Assembly (NCBI GenBank): GCA_900552775.1
Contig: USAP01000018.1
Coordinates: forward strand, 1-16,558
From: an uncultured Eubacteriales bacterium
Lineage (GTDB): Bacteria; Bacillota; Clostridia; UMGS1883; UMGS1540
Reading direction: 5' to 3'
DNA length: 16,558 nucleotides
Shown here piece after piece: positions 6,962 through 16,017 of the stretch; within the stretch, counting starts at the first letter, position 1, and the number at the start of each line of letters is the position of its first letter. Below the pieces are notes generated by a model. The model did no database searches, was not told where the DNA came from, and saw only the letters and a list, made by a program, of their open reading frames with translations. A program made the position numbers and the translations under genes.

Positions 6962-8668
6962 ATGACTTATACCGAGAAATTTGAAAAATGGATAAAAAGC
7001 GATAAGCTTGATGAGAAGAGCCGCGCGGAGCTTCTTGCAATACGCGGAAACGAAGACGAGATGAAAATGCGCATGGAGCGCGATATGGAGTTCGGAACCG
7101 GCGGTCTGCGCGGGATTATGCGCGCAGGTTCAAACGGAATGAACGTTTATACCGTAAGGCACGCAAGCTGCGCCCTTGCAAAGTATTTAAGCGACAATAA
7201 GCTTTCGGGCGGCGTTGCAATAGCGTTTGACAGCAGAAACAATTCCGCTCTGTTTGCAATTGAGGCTGCAAAAACGCTTGCTTTTTACGGAATTAAAACG
7301 TATATATTCGATTCTCTCCGTCCCACCCCGGAGCTCAGCTTTGCTGTCAGATTTCTAAAGTGCAGCGCCGGAATTGTTGTCACGGCAAGCCATAATCCGA
7401 AGGAATATAACGGTTATAAGGTGTACGGGGATGACGGAGCGCAGGTTGTTTTCGAAGCGGCGGACGCTATTATGAAAAACATGAACGAAACAGATATTCT
7501 CGAAGACGTGCATACCGCAGACGAAAAAGAAGCGCGCGAAAAAGGACTTATAAATACAATAGGCGCCGAGGTTGACGAAGCTTTTTATAAGGCTGTGGCA
7601 AGCGTTGCAATAAATCCCGAAGTCATAAAAAAAGCAAATCTTTCGTTTGTATATACGCCGTTTCACGGAGCGGGGAACATACCGGTGCGCGAAGTGCTGC
7701 GCCGCGCCGGTGTGCAGAACATCGAGGTTGTAAAGGAGCAGGAAATGCCCGACGGCAATTTCCCCACAGTTAAAAGCCCGAACCCCGAAAACCCCGAGGG
7801 TTTTGCACTTGCCATAAAGCTTGCAAAAGAAAAAAACATAGATCTTATTATAGGAACCGACCCCGATTCGGACAGAGTCGGGCTTATAGTGCGCGACAAA
7901 GACGGAAATTATGTTCCGCTGACAGGCAATCAGACGGGAGCGCTGCTTGTAAACTACGTTCTTTCGCAGAAAAAGGAAACGGGAACTTTGCCTCAAAATG
8001 CGGCAGTTATAAAAACAATTGTCACAAACGAAATTTCGGACAAAATCTGCGCGCATTACGGAGCGGACGTTTTCAATGTTTTGACGGGCTTTAAATTTAT
8101 AGCCGAAAAGATTAAAGAATTTGAAGAGAGCGGTTCTCATACATATGTTTTCGGCTTTGAAGAAAGCTACGGTTATCTTCCCGGAACGTATGTAAGGGAT
8201 AAGGACGCGGTGGGCGCGTCACTGCTTATAGCCGAGATGGCGTCTTACTATAAGCTGCGCGGCATGAGCGTGTATGACGGGCTTTGCGAGCTTTTCGAAA
8301 AATTCGGTCACTTCGGAGAATGGGTAGACAATATTTATTTTGAAGGCGTGGACGGAATGGAACGCATTGCGGCCATTATGAACAAGCTTCGCGAAAACGC
8401 GCCTGATATTGTCGGCGGCAGCCGCGTTGTGCGTTACTCCGATGTTTTGAAGGGCGTAACTTATAACATTCAGAACAAAACGGAAGAAAAACTTTCGCTG
8501 CCGTCTTCAAACGTTCTGCGTTTTGTGACGGAGGACGGCACGTTTATAGCGTTCAGACCGTCCGGCACGGAACCTAAGTTTAAAATATATACGGGTTTTG
8601 TGTGTGATGACCACGAAACGAAAAAAGAAGCGCTTAAGAAAGATATATATGCTCTTATAGGCCGTTAA
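6962..8668 (+). CDS. pgcA: Alpha-D-phosphohexomutase (phosphoglucomutase/phosphomannomutase)
   Basis: This enzyme interconverts hexose 1- and 6-phosphates through a phosphoserine; in B. subtilis PgcA supplies glucose 1-phosphate for UDP-glucose and glycolipid anchors. The protein has 568 residues, the length of the PgcA-type subgroup rather than the ~450 of GlmM. All four domain signatures are present: FGTGGLRG (44-51), the active-site loop TASHNPKEYNGYK (141-153) with Ser143, the metal loop DPDSDR (300-305), the sugar-binding GFEESYG (398-404), and the phosphate-binding RPSGTEPK (532-539). ATG is preceded by AAAGGAGA with a good spacer. It is the last gene of the rightward block. Sugar specificity (glucose or mannose) cannot be read from the sequence. 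Confidence 0.93.
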   Translation: MTYTEKFEKWIKSDKLDEKSRAELLAIRGNEDEMKMRMERDMEFGTGGLRGIMRAGSNGMNVYTVRHASCALAKYLSDNKLSGGVAIAFDSRNNSALFAIEAAKTLAFYGIKTYIFDSLRPTPELSFAVRFLKCSAGIVVTASHNPKEYNGYKVYGDDGAQVVFEAADAIMKNMNETDILEDVHTADEKEAREKGLINTIGAEVDEAFYKAVASVAINPEVIKKANLSFVYTPFHGAGNIPVREVLRRAGVQNIEVVKEQEMPDGNFPTVKSPNPENPEGFALAIKLAKEKNIDLIIGTDPDSDRVGLIVRDKDGNYVPLTGNQTGALLVNYVLSQKKETGTLPQNAAVIKTIVTNEISDKICAHYGADVFNVLTGFKFIAEKIKEFEESGSHTYVFGFEESYGYLPGTYVRDKDAVGASLLIAEMASYYKLRGMSVYDGLCELFEKFGHFGEWVDNIYFEGVDGMERIAAIMNKLRENAPDIVGGSRVVRYSDVLKGVTYNIQNKTEEKLSLPSSNVLRFVTEDGTFIAFRPSGTEPKFKIYTGFVCDDHETKKEALKKDIYALIGR

Positions 8669-8678
8669 AACTGCAAAA

Positions 8679-8718
8679 CTATGTATTTCTTTTGATTTTT
8701 CTCAAAAGAAATACATAG
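8679..8718. repeat. Perfect 17-bp inverted repeat, AT-rich hairpin
   Basis: CTATGTATTTCTTTTGA (8679-8695) and its exact reverse complement (8702-8718) flank a 6-nt loop (8696-8701). The outer bases ACTG (8670-8673) and CAGT (8721-8724) could extend it across a small internal loop. It starts 10 nt after the pgcA stop, where a terminator is expected. However, the + strand has no T-run after the stem; T4 follows it only when read on the − strand. It may be an atypical terminator, a 3'-end stabilising hairpin or a remnant of a small repeat element. Confidence 0.75.
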
Positions 8719-8812
8719 CACAGTGTGTGCGATATTGCCGCTCATACCAAATGCAACAAAGCTAAATCCGCTCTTTACAATCTGCTTTCATTTATATGCA
8801 GAGAAAAAATAT

Positions 8813-8842
8813 CGAATCCGAAAAGCGTTTCTTTCCGATTCG
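8813..8842. repeat. Imperfect 11-bp inverted repeat in the convergent intergenic region
   Basis: CGAATCCGAAA (8813-8823) pairs with TTTCCGATTCG (8832-8842) with one mismatch and an 8-nt loop. No T-run follows. The surrounding ~180 nt (8719-8897) show no gene I can support; the open frame there has no family resemblance and no start signal. Confidence 0.4.
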
Positions 8843-8900
8843 TAACGGAATTGAGTTTCTCGAAAAAGATATGTTCCGCATACGTATTTTGTAGTATAAA

Positions 8901-8942
8901 AAGAGGCTGCGGCAAAACTAAATTGTTTTGCCGCAGCCTCTT
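8901..8942 (-). terminator. Strong intrinsic terminator of the minus-strand block
   Basis: A perfect 18-bp stem, AAGAGGCTGCGGCAAAAC (8901-8918) with its complement at 8925-8942, closes a 6-nt loop. Read on the − strand the stem runs into T5 (TTTTTATA), the usual rho-independent form. It begins 21 nt after the stop of the M18 peptidase gene. On the + strand it is followed by ACTTTTCT, so it may also stop rightward transcription less efficiently. Confidence 0.88.
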
Positions 8943-8963
8943 ACTTTTCTAAAGTTTTGTTTT

Positions 8964-10346
8964 TTATCTGTTGAAGAATGCTTTGTATCCTTTGTATGCC
9001 ATATAAACATCAACCTTACTTGAAATCTCATAAGGAGAATGCATCGAAAGAAGCGGAACACCGCAGTCAAGCGTATCTATATTGAGATTTGCAACATACT
9101 GCGAAATTGTGCCGCCGCCGCCGAGATCGGTTTTTCCAAGCTCGGAGGACTGCCACAAAACCCCGTTTTCATTGAAGAGTTTTCTGATTTCTGCCATAAG
9201 TTCAGCAGAAGCATCGGAAGCTCCGCTTTTGCCGCGTGAACCTGTGTATTTCACGATTGCAACGCCGTGGGAAGCGCGCGCTTCGTTATTTTTTTCCATT
9301 ACGTTCGGGTAATTGGGGTCATGCATTGCGCAAACGTCTGCCGAAAGGCATGTTGAATATGCAAAGCAGCGTCTTAAAATAATGTCGCTGTACGGAGGGC
9401 AGACTCTCTCGGCAATCTCAGCCATTATATCTTCAAAGAATCTGCTTTTCATGCCCGTTACGCCCATGCTGCCGATTTCTTCTTTGTCTACAAGCAGGCA
9501 TACAGCCGTTTTTTGAGGGTTTTTCGTTTCAAGAATGGCTTTCAGTGAAGTATATGCGCACACTCTGTCGTCCTGACCGGCACCTGCTATAAAGCTGCGG
9601 TCAAATCCCGTGTCTTTTACGGCGGAAGCCGGAACAAATTCTATTTCCGCACTTAAAAAGTCCTCTTCGCAAATGCCGAACTTATCGTGGAGCAAAGCTA
9701 AAACAGCTGCCTTGTAAGGCTCTTTTTCTTCTTCGTCATTTATGGGCATGCCGCCTACAAGAATGTTAAGCGACTCCGCTTCAATAGCTTTTGAAAGCGT
9801 TTTTTTATACTGCTCGTCCGCAAGATGGGGGAGAAGATCGCTTATTGTGAAGGTGATATCGTCTCCTTCGTCGCCTATTGCAAATGTTTCCGCAGTGCCG
9901 TCCGCCTTAATTATTTTTCCGTGCATTGCAAGCGGAATTGTAGGCCACTGATATTTTTTTATGCCGCCGTAATAATGCGTTTTGAAAAATGCCATTTCGC
10001 TGTCCTCATAAAGGGGCATGGGCTTTAAATCCAGACGCGGCGAGTCTATATGTGAGCCTATGAGATTTATGCCGCGGTGGAGCGGCTGCGTGCCTATAAC
10101 GGCAAGCATTATGCCTTTGCCGCGGTTTACGGCATAAACACGGTCGCCGGGCTTTAACGACTTTGTCTCCCAAAGAGAGACAAAGCCGTTTTCTTTTGCT
10201 GTTTTTTCGGCGAGAGCGGCAAACTCACGCTCTGTTTTGGCGCAGTTTAAAAAATCTTTATATCCGTCGCAGAAAGCGAATATTTCGTCTTTTGATGTTT
10301 TGTTTGTTTTCCAACCGTTTTCGTTTTTGTAAAATAAATCACTCAT
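8964..10346 (-). CDS. M18 family metallo-aminopeptidase
   Basis: This zinc aminopeptidase removes N-terminal residues from peptides; bacterial M18 enzymes are cytoplasmic dodecamers with a preference that is often acidic but varies. At 460 residues it has the full family length. The metal-site residues can be placed: His99 in [13 protein letters not shown], Asp260 in GQDDR, the catalytic Glu289 with Glu290 in DKEEIGS, Asp337 in [13 protein letters not shown], and His436 in SMHSPYE. The ATG at 10346 has AAAGG upstream and overlaps the end of ftsH by 8 nt, so the two are surely cotranscribed and probably translationally coupled. A job in trimming FtsH-derived peptides is an attractive inference but not shown. 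It ends just before a strong terminator. Confidence 0.95.
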   Translation of the reverse strand: MSDLFYKNENGWKTNKTSKDEIFAFCDGYKDFLNCAKTEREFAALAEKTAKENGFVSLWETKSLKPGDRVYAVNRGKGIMLAVIGTQPLHRGINLIGSHIDSPRLDLKPMPLYEDSEMAFFKTHYYGGIKKYQWPTIPLAMHGKIIKADGTAETFAIGDEGDDITFTISDLLPHLADEQYKKTLSKAIEAESLNILVGGMPINDEEEKEPYKAAVLALLHDKFGICEEDFLSAEIEFVPASAVKDTGFDRSFIAGAGQDDRVCAYTSLKAILETKNPQKTAVCLLVDKEEIGSMGVTGMKSRFFEDIMAEIAERVCPPYSDIILRRCFAYSTCLSADVCAMHDPNYPNVMEKNNEARASHGVAIVKYTGSRGKSGASDASAELMAEIRKLFNENGVLWQSSELGKTDLGGGGTISQYVANLNIDTLDCGVPLLSMHSPYEISSKVDVYMAYKGYKAFFNR

Positions 10347-12225
10347 TGTCTTGCCTTTCCGCAGATTCTTCCTGCACGGAAGCTTCGGAGCCGTCTTCGT
10401 GTACGGATTTTATAACCGCGTCAAATTCTTCGCCGGTCAAAACTTCCTTCTCGATTAAAGCCTGAGCAACAGCTTCAAGCTCGTCTCTGTGAGCTTTTAA
10501 AAGCTCCTGACACTGCTTGTATGCGTCGGCAATAATCTTGTCTATTTCTTCGTCTATGAGAGCTGCCGTAGCATCGGAATATTCCTGTGCGTGGCCGTAG
10601 TCTCTGCCAATAAATATCTCTTCGTTTGAACCGAATGTGCGTGAGCCGAGCTTGTCGCTCATGCCGTATTTCGTAACCATTTCGGTTGCAACCTTTGTTG
10701 CGCGCTGAATATCGCTTGAAGCGCCTGTATTGATTTCGCCGAAGATCATTTCTTCGGCAACTCTGCCGCCCATCATCGTTACGATATCCTCAATCATTTC
10801 GCGCTTTGAAATATAAGCCTTGTCATGGTCGGGAAGAGACATGGTAAATCCGCCCGCTCTTCCGCGCGGAATGATGGAAACCTGGTGAACTTTATCCTGA
10901 GTTTCAAGGTTTTTGGAAGCCACCGCATGACCTGCTTCGTGATATGCCGTCTGCTTCTTGTCTTTTTCCTGAACTTCTCTCGATTTCTTTTCGGGGCCCA
11001 TAACAACCTTGAGCATTGCATCGTCAAGATGATGCGGAGTTATTTCGGTTAAGTTCTCTCTTGCGGCAAGAAGCGCCGCTTCGTTTAACAGGTTTTCAAG
11101 ATCCGCACCCGTAAATCCGTACGTTGTTTTTGCAATGACGGACAAATCAACATCTTTCGAAAGCGGCTTGTTTTTGGAATGAACCTTTAAAATTGCAAGT
11201 CTCGCCTTCTGGTCGGGATAACCCACGTAAACCTGGCGGTCAAATCTGCCGGGACGCATAAGTGCAGGGTCCAAAATATCCGCTCTGTTTGTTGCGGCGA
11301 GGACTATAATACCTTCATTTGCACCGAAACCGTCCATTTCAACAAGGAGCTGATTTAATGTCTGCTCTCTTTCGTCGTGACCGCCGCCGAGACCTGCTCC
11401 GCGGTGTCTGCCGACAGCGTCAATCTCATCTATAAATATAATAGACGGCTGATTTTTCTTTGCCTGTTCGAAAAGGTCTCTCACTCTTGATGCGCCGACA
11501 CCGACAAACATCTCGACAAAGTCACTGCCGCTGATGCTGAAAAACGGTGCGTTTGCTTCGCCCGCAACAGCTTTCGCAAGAAGCGTTTTACCTGTTCCCG
11601 GAGGGCCCACCAAAAGCACGCCTTTAGGTATTCTGGCGCCGAGCTCTATATATTTTTTCGGATTCTTTAAAAAGTCTACAATTTCGCGAAGCTCTTCCTT
11701 TTCTTCCTCGGCGCCTGCAACATCCTCGAACATTTTTTTGTTGTTCGGATCAATCTGCGCCTTTGCACGGCTTTTTCCGAAGGACATCATTTTCCCTCCG
11801 CCGCCCTGCGACTGCTGCATAAAGAAGAACCAAAAGACAATAAATATAATCACTATAATTATTGTCGGCAAAATCGAAAGCCAAATCGGCATCGACTGCG
11901 GCGGCACCATTGTAAGCTTTAAGTCTCCGCTTGCCACCTGATCTTTAATCGTATCGCCGACATGCTGATAAAGTATATCGACAGAATCAATTGAAACTAC
12001 TATTTCTTTGTATTCCTTGCCTTCTCTTGTTTCGGGTTTAGAAAGTTTTGCCCTTACAAGCTGGTCCTCAACATACATTTCGGAAATTTCACCGTTTTTG
12101 AGATACTGAACAAAATCGGTAAATGACACTTCAAGGTCGCTTCCGGTATTGAGCATGGTGAAAAGAAATGCAATAACTATGAAAAGCAAAATGTAAAAGC
12201 TTATGTTTTTAAAAAACTTAGACAA
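10339..12225 (-). CDS. ftsH: ATP-dependent membrane zinc protease FtsH
   Basis: FtsH is a hexameric AAA+ protease of the cytoplasmic membrane that degrades misfolded membrane proteins and regulatory proteins. The order of parts is standard: TM helix 1 (~8-25), an extracytoplasmic domain, TM helix 2 (~114-136), Walker A GPPGTGKT (207-214), Walker B FIDEID (264-269), the second region of homology with RPGRFDR (324-330), the zinc-binding HEAGH (429-433) and a third ligand Asp505 in [10 protein letters not shown]. Its 628 residues are normal. The start is TTG, supported by a perfect AAGGAGG 8 nt upstream. It lies 98 nt downstream of hpt, with a possible promoter in the gap. The order tilS-hpt-ftsH is a classic Bacillota arrangement. 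Confidence 0.98.
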   Translation of the reverse strand: MSKFFKNISFYILLFIVIAFLFTMLNTGSDLEVSFTDFVQYLKNGEISEMYVEDQLVRAKLSKPETREGKEYKEIVVSIDSVDILYQHVGDTIKDQVASGDLKLTMVPPQSMPIWLSILPTIIIVIIFIVFWFFFMQQSQGGGGKMMSFGKSRAKAQIDPNNKKMFEDVAGAEEEKEELREIVDFLKNPKKYIELGARIPKGVLLVGPPGTGKTLLAKAVAGEANAPFFSISGSDFVEMFVGVGASRVRDLFEQAKKNQPSIIFIDEIDAVGRHRGAGLGGGHDEREQTLNQLLVEMDGFGANEGIIVLAATNRADILDPALMRPGRFDRQVYVGYPDQKARLAILKVHSKNKPLSKDVDLSVIAKTTYGFTGADLENLLNEAALLAARENLTEITPHHLDDAMLKVVMGPEKKSREVQEKDKKQTAYHEAGHAVASKNLETQDKVHQVSIIPRGRAGGFTMSLPDHDKAYISKREMIEDIVTMMGGRVAEEMIFGEINTGASSDIQRATKVATEMVTKYGMSDKLGSRTFGSNEEIFIGRDYGHAQEYSDATAALIDEEIDKIIADAYKQCQELLKAHRDELEAVAQALIEKEVLTGEEFDAVIKSVHEDGSEASVQEESAERQDNE

Positions 12226-12233
12226 GCAACACG

Positions 12234-12240
12234 CCTCCTT
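12234..12240 (-). promoter_or_regulatory. Shine-Dalgarno AAGGAGG for the TTG start of ftsH
   Basis: A full AAGGAGG on the − strand lies 8 nt before TTG 12225. An ideal site in front of a weak start codon fixes the start and may balance its low initiation efficiency. Confidence 0.85.
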
Positions 12241-12267
12241 CCGAGTTTAAATTCTGCGTTATGAAGT

Positions 12268-12296
12268 AGTTTACCACATATTGCCGCTATTTGCAA
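12268..12296 (-). promoter_or_regulatory. Possible sigma-A promoter for ftsH
   Basis: On the − strand TTGCAA (12296-12291) and TAAACT (12273-12268) are separated by exactly 17 nt. TGG directly before the −10 gives the extended TGn form. Each hexamer matches the consensus at 4 of 6 positions. Transcription would begin near 12261, leaving a leader of about 36 nt before the ftsH TTG. The gap otherwise holds no hairpin with a T-run, so transcription from hpt may also read through. Support is by pattern only. Confidence 0.45.
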
Positions 12297-12323
12297 GCGA
12301 CTTTACAAAAAGTTAACAATAAA

Positions 12324-12866
12324 TCAGTTTCCTTCGTACACTTCCGGCTTGAGCACGCCGACATACGGCAGATTACGGTATTTTTCGGCATAGTCAAGGC
12401 CGTAGCCCACAACAAATTCGTCAGGAATATCAAAGCCTATGTAGTCGGCGTCGATATCAGCCTTGCGGCAAGCCGATTTATTTAAAATCGTGCATATCTT
12501 AACGTCTGCCGCACCTTTTTGCAAAAGCTGTTTTTTGAGGAAGCTGAGCGTTAGGCCGCTGTCCAGAATGTCCTCTGCAATAAGCACGTGCATTCCGCGT
12601 ATGTCACGGTCAAGGTCCTTGCGTATCTGAACGACGCCGCTTGTTTTTGTGGACGCTCCGTAGCTTGAAACCACCATAAAGTCAATCGACGCGTCAATTG
12701 TGAGCGCGCGCATAAGATCCGCCGCAAAAATAAAGCTGCCCTTTAAAACGGATATTACAAGAAGATCTTTGCCGTTAAAGTCTTCCGAAATTGCCGCCGC
12801 AAGTTCCTTTGTTTTATCGTGAAGCTGCTGCTCCGTGATAAGTATTTCTTTGATGTCCTGATGCAT
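12324..12866 (-). CDS. hpt: Hypoxanthine (guanine) phosphoribosyltransferase
   Basis: Hpt salvages hypoxanthine and guanine with PRPP to make IMP and GMP. The PRPP-binding loop VLIAEDILDSGLTL is at 94-107, the early LKGSFIFAADL at 41-51 and the base-binding C-terminal segment FVVGYGLDYAEKYRNLPYVG at 151-170. At 180 residues the length is typical. The ATG has GAGG 8 nt upstream and follows tilS by 17 nt. The pairing of tilS and hpt is widespread in Bacillota, where the two proteins have been reported to cooperate in ftsH regulation in B. subtilis; whether that holds here is inference. Confidence 0.97.
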   Translation of the reverse strand: MHQDIKEILITEQQLHDKTKELAAAISEDFNGKDLLVISVLKGSFIFAADLMRALTIDASIDFMVVSSYGASTKTSGVVQIRKDLDRDIRGMHVLIAEDILDSGLTLSFLKKQLLQKGAADVKICTILNKSACRKADIDADYIGFDIPDEFVVGYGLDYAEKYRNLPYVGVLKPEVYEGN

Positions 12867-12883
12867 TTTTGTTACCTCGTTTC

Positions 12884-14203
12884 TTAAAAATCTTTTTCAT
12901 CTGTCAGAATGCCGAAATAAAGCGATTTTCCGCCGTGCGGCGTATGGCGCGAGTCGGCAGCCGCAGCACCGACCGCGGCAATTTCGTTTTCTTCGGCAAG
13001 AATTGGAATAATCCGCCTTTCGGAAATCGGAATTTTTCTGTCGCTTAAAAAGTCTTTAACCTTTTTGTGTATGCCTGCGTGAACGAATCTGTCGCCGTTT
13101 CTGCGTGCGCGGACAGTGTATTTTTCCGAATAATCGAGTTTGACGCTCGGAACCGGAGGCTTTTTTTCGGTAAGAAAAACCGTTATTCCCGTTTCCTCTA
13201 TATACAATTTGCTCTCGGGGAGCAATCTGTATTCATAATCTTTATAATCTTTTTCAAATCTTAAAAATAATTTGTCGTATTCGCGTATTGCAACGCATCC
13301 GCACGGGAAAATATGCTTTTTACCGCTCGGCTTTGAAAGAAGAGACATGCATGCCTCTATATCGGCATTTGTGATGTCGGCGCCGGCAAGCGAGCACGCA
13401 TTTGCGATTGCGCGTTTTGCAAGCGGTGCGGGAGCGCTTTTCAGAGAATCTATGAAAAGCTGTGCACCCTGCGCTGTTTTCCGTGCGGCAAGCGGCGCCG
13501 CCGCGTTTTGCATAAATTCCTCATCGGAGCGCAGAATCATTGATGTTTTTAAAAACGAATCGCATAGAGACGGGTTTATTTTCATAAGCTCCGGCATAAT
13601 GTGATGCCTTATAACGTTTCGCCTGTAATTATCGGTTTCGTTTGTTTCATCAAGATTCCATTTTATGCCGTGGAGGTTTAAATATTCAAGTATTTCCGCT
13701 CTTTCGAAAAACACAAGCGGACGGAAAACCCCGTCACCGCGGCACGGCGGTATTCCGCAGAGACCGCGCAGAGCGCTTCCCCTCAAAAGGTTCATAAGAA
13801 GCGTTTCGGCATTGTCGTTTTTGTTGTGAGCGGTGTAAACGGCTTTAAAACCCGTTTTTTCGCGCACTTCATTGAAAAATATATAGCGCTCGTCTCTGCC
13901 GCAAAGCTCCTCCGAAATGCCTCTCTCATGAGATAGCGCATGAAGGTCTATTCTTTTTAAATAAAAATCCGTATTATTTTCGGCACAGAAATCGCGCACG
14001 TACGTTTCATCGCGCAAAGCGGTTTCTCGTGCGCCGTGGTTTACATGGGCGCAGCACAGCTTTATGCCGCGCTCATCCCGCAGCCGCAGAAGCAGATGCA
14101 GAAGACACATACTGTCCGCACCGCCCGACACCGCTGCAATAATTCCGCCCGCCGTGTCCATGGAATAATCGGAAACGGCTTTTTTAAATTTTTTGTAAAG
14201 CAT
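12884..14203 (-). CDS. tilS: tRNA(Ile)-lysidine synthase
   Basis: TilS attaches lysine to C34 of the CAU-anticodon tRNA-Ile, changing its codon from AUG to AUA; it is essential in most bacteria. The N-terminal PP-loop SGGADS is at 26-31, with AHVNHGAR at ~52-59 and the second nucleotide-site motif AHNKNDNAETLLMNLLRG at 125-142. The DETNETDNYRRNVIRHHIMP segment (185-204) is characteristic. A substrate-recognition middle and a C-terminal TilS-C domain (about residues 345-425, RRNGDRFVHAG then KVKDFLSDRKIP) follow, giving 439 residues, a full-length form. GGAG precedes ATG by 6-7 nt. It follows dnaB by 18 nt in the same operon. Confidence 0.96.
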   Translation of the reverse strand: MLYKKFKKAVSDYSMDTAGGIIAAVSGGADSMCLLHLLLRLRDERGIKLCCAHVNHGARETALRDETYVRDFCAENNTDFYLKRIDLHALSHERGISEELCGRDERYIFFNEVREKTGFKAVYTAHNKNDNAETLLMNLLRGSALRGLCGIPPCRGDGVFRPLVFFERAEILEYLNLHGIKWNLDETNETDNYRRNVIRHHIMPELMKINPSLCDSFLKTSMILRSDEEFMQNAAAPLAARKTAQGAQLFIDSLKSAPAPLAKRAIANACSLAGADITNADIEACMSLLSKPSGKKHIFPCGCVAIREYDKLFLRFEKDYKDYEYRLLPESKLYIEETGITVFLTEKKPPVPSVKLDYSEKYTVRARRNGDRFVHAGIHKKVKDFLSDRKIPISERRIIPILAEENEIAAVGAAAADSRHTPHGGKSLYFGILTDEKDF

Positions 14204-14221
14204 ATGGTTCTCCGCTTTTTA

Positions 14222-15541
14222 TCAGTGATTTGTATCAAGTTCAAGATACGTTGTGATTTCGCCGCGCCAAACCATCGGTATTACGCCGGTGGAGCCGTTT
14301 CTGTGCTTTGCCACGATACATTCGGCAAGATTCTGCTCTTCGGGCGGCAAATCATCGTCGTTCTTTCTGTTTAAGAAAAGAACAATGTCGGCATCCTGCT
14401 CGATTGCGCCGGACTCTCTGAGGTCCGAAAGAATGGGGCGGTCGCGCGTTTCGGAAGCACGGCTCAGCTGTGAAAGCGTTAAAACAGGCACGTCCAGATC
14501 TTTTGCAAGTATTTTCAGCGAACGCGAAATATCCGCTATTTCCTGCTGGCGGCTGTCATGTCTGCCGCTTGCGGCAATGAGCTGAAGATAATCTATTACA
14601 ACCATGCCCAAACCGTGTTCAAGTTTAAGTCTGCGGCACTTTGCGCGCATTTCGTGCGCCGTGATGCCGGGAGTATCGTCTATATAAATCGGCGCTTTGA
14701 GAAGCGTTGCAAAAGCGGACGATATTTTTTTGAGATCTGCCGCGTTTACATCGCCCGTGCGGATTTTGCGGCTGTCCACCATGGCGGCGCTCCACAAAAG
14801 TCTGTCAACAAGCTGTTCTTTTGACATCTCGAGACTGAAAATTGCAACGGGTTCGTTATTTTTTATTGCAACATTTTTGGCAAGGTTGAGCGCAAACGAC
14901 GTTTTTCCTATACCTGTTCTGGCGGCGAGTATGATAAGGTCCGTCTTGTGAAGGCCGCTCATAAGTTCGTCAAACTTCGGATATCCCGTCTGCAGTCCCG
15001 TAACTTTGCCGCCGGCTTCGCGCACTTTTTCAAGATTTGCAATATTGCCGGGCAGTATATCTTTAATGTGAAAAAAACTGCGCTGTTCTCTGCCCTGAAG
15101 TATGTTGAAAATCTTTTGTTCGGCGCTGTCAAGCACCATTGAAACCTCGTTTTTTTCATCATAGCACATGCCGGTGATGTAGTTTGAAGCTTCTATAAGT
15201 TTGCGAAGCACCGACTTTTCTTTAACAATATCTATATAATACCTGATATTTTGCGTTGTGCTTACGCTCTCTGTCAGCTGAGCGAGGTACGAAATACCGT
15301 TTATAAGATCAAGTTTGTCGCCGAGCTCGTCCTTAAGCGTAATGAGGTCTATGGGCTTTCTGTCGTTAAACAGATTTAAAAGCGCGTCAAAAACAGCTTT
15401 GTGCTGCTCAAGATAAAAATCATCCTGCGTGACCGATTCTATGGCTTTTGTGAGCGCGTCCGTATTCAAAATCATGCTGCCCAAAACAGCCTGTTCCGCT
15501 TCAAGGCTGTACGGCAGTGTTTTTCCTGACGGTGTTTCCAT
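14222..15541 (-). CDS. dnaB: Replicative DNA helicase DnaB (DnaC in Bacillus naming)
   Basis: DnaB is the hexameric 5'-3' helicase that unwinds DNA at the replication fork. The N-terminal helical domain (~8-110, starting LPYSLEAEQAVLGSMI) is joined by a linker to the RecA-like domain (~180-435). Walker A is ARTGIGKT (207-214), FSLEMSKEQLVDRLL lies at 235-249 and Walker B VVIDYLQL at 314-321. LSQLSRASETR and DLRESGAIEQDAD (373-385) are further helicase motifs. Walker A differs from the usual ARPSMGKT, though the essential GKT is intact. There is no intein. It has 439 residues. AGGAG sits 7 nt before ATG and overlaps the rplI stop codon. Confidence 0.97.
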   Translation of the reverse strand: METPSGKTLPYSLEAEQAVLGSMILNTDALTKAIESVTQDDFYLEQHKAVFDALLNLFNDRKPIDLITLKDELGDKLDLINGISYLAQLTESVSTTQNIRYYIDIVKEKSVLRKLIEASNYITGMCYDEKNEVSMVLDSAEQKIFNILQGREQRSFFHIKDILPGNIANLEKVREAGGKVTGLQTGYPKFDELMSGLHKTDLIILAARTGIGKTSFALNLAKNVAIKNNEPVAIFSLEMSKEQLVDRLLWSAAMVDSRKIRTGDVNAADLKKISSAFATLLKAPIYIDDTPGITAHEMRAKCRRLKLEHGLGMVVIDYLQLIAASGRHDSRQQEIADISRSLKILAKDLDVPVLTLSQLSRASETRDRPILSDLRESGAIEQDADIVLFLNRKNDDDLPPEEQNLAECIVAKHRNGSTGVIPMVWRGEITTYLELDTNH

Positions 15542-15551
15542 TGTTTTTCTC

Positions 15552-15998
15552 CTATTCAGCTTCTATAACAACTTTTATTTTTGCCGATATTTCGGGGTAA
15601 ATCTTAACGTCAACTTCCGTTGTGCCTATGGTTTTGATTCCGTCGCCCACGGAAAGCTTGCGTTTGTCAACTACAACGTGCAGTTGCATTTTAACGGCTT
15701 CCGCAACGTTTTGCGCCGTGACGGAGCCGAAAAGCTTGCCGTTGTCGCCGGCTTTTGCGGTGAGTTTTACGGATTTTCCGTCAAGCTGCGCCGCCGTTTT
15801 CTTTGCGGCCTCGATTTCCTGCTCTTTGTGGAAAGCCGCCGCGTCTTCTTTGCCTTTGTAATCGTTTATTGCCGATTTTGTGGCTTCAACCGCAAGTCCC
15901 TTCGGAAAAAGGAAGTTTCTTGCATAACCGTCGCTAACGTTTACAAGCTGACCTTTTTTGCCTTTCCCTTTAACATCGCTTTGTAAAATTACTTTCAT
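15552..15998 (-). CDS. rplI: 50S ribosomal protein bL9
   Basis: bL9 binds 23S rRNA near the L1 stalk and projects from the 50S subunit. The N-terminal domain begins [19 protein letters not shown] and contains the signature [16 protein letters not shown] (22-37), a near-perfect match to the family. A long connecting helix (~40-75, rich in Ala, Lys and Glu) leads to the C-terminal domain (~78-148). The 148 residues are standard. The ATG is preceded by AAGGAGA. It is 10 nt before dnaB, the order found in B. subtilis and most Clostridia. Confidence 0.98.
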   Translation of the reverse strand: MKVILQSDVKGKGKKGQLVNVSDGYARNFLFPKGLAVEATKSAINDYKGKEDAAAFHKEQEIEAAKKTAAQLDGKSVKLTAKAGDNGKLFGSVTAQNVAEAVKMQLHVVVDKRKLSVGDGIKTIGTTEVDVKIYPEISAKIKVVIEAE

Positions 15999-16017
15999 GA
16001 TAAAGTCATCTCCTTAT

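Noticed and set aside
7355..8140. A 261-codon open frame on the − strand
   Set aside because: It lies wholly inside the phosphohexomutase gene and its translation is Phe/Cys/Arg-rich shadow sequence without a recognisable domain.
8725..8952. A 75-codon open frame on the + strand in the convergent intergenic region
   Set aside because: No Shine-Dalgarno, no family resemblance, and it runs through the terminator stem; it is most likely a chance frame.
14222..15541. An intein or mobile insertion in dnaB, a common host gene for inteins
   Set aside because: The helicase motifs are contiguous and the 439-residue length leaves no room for an insertion.
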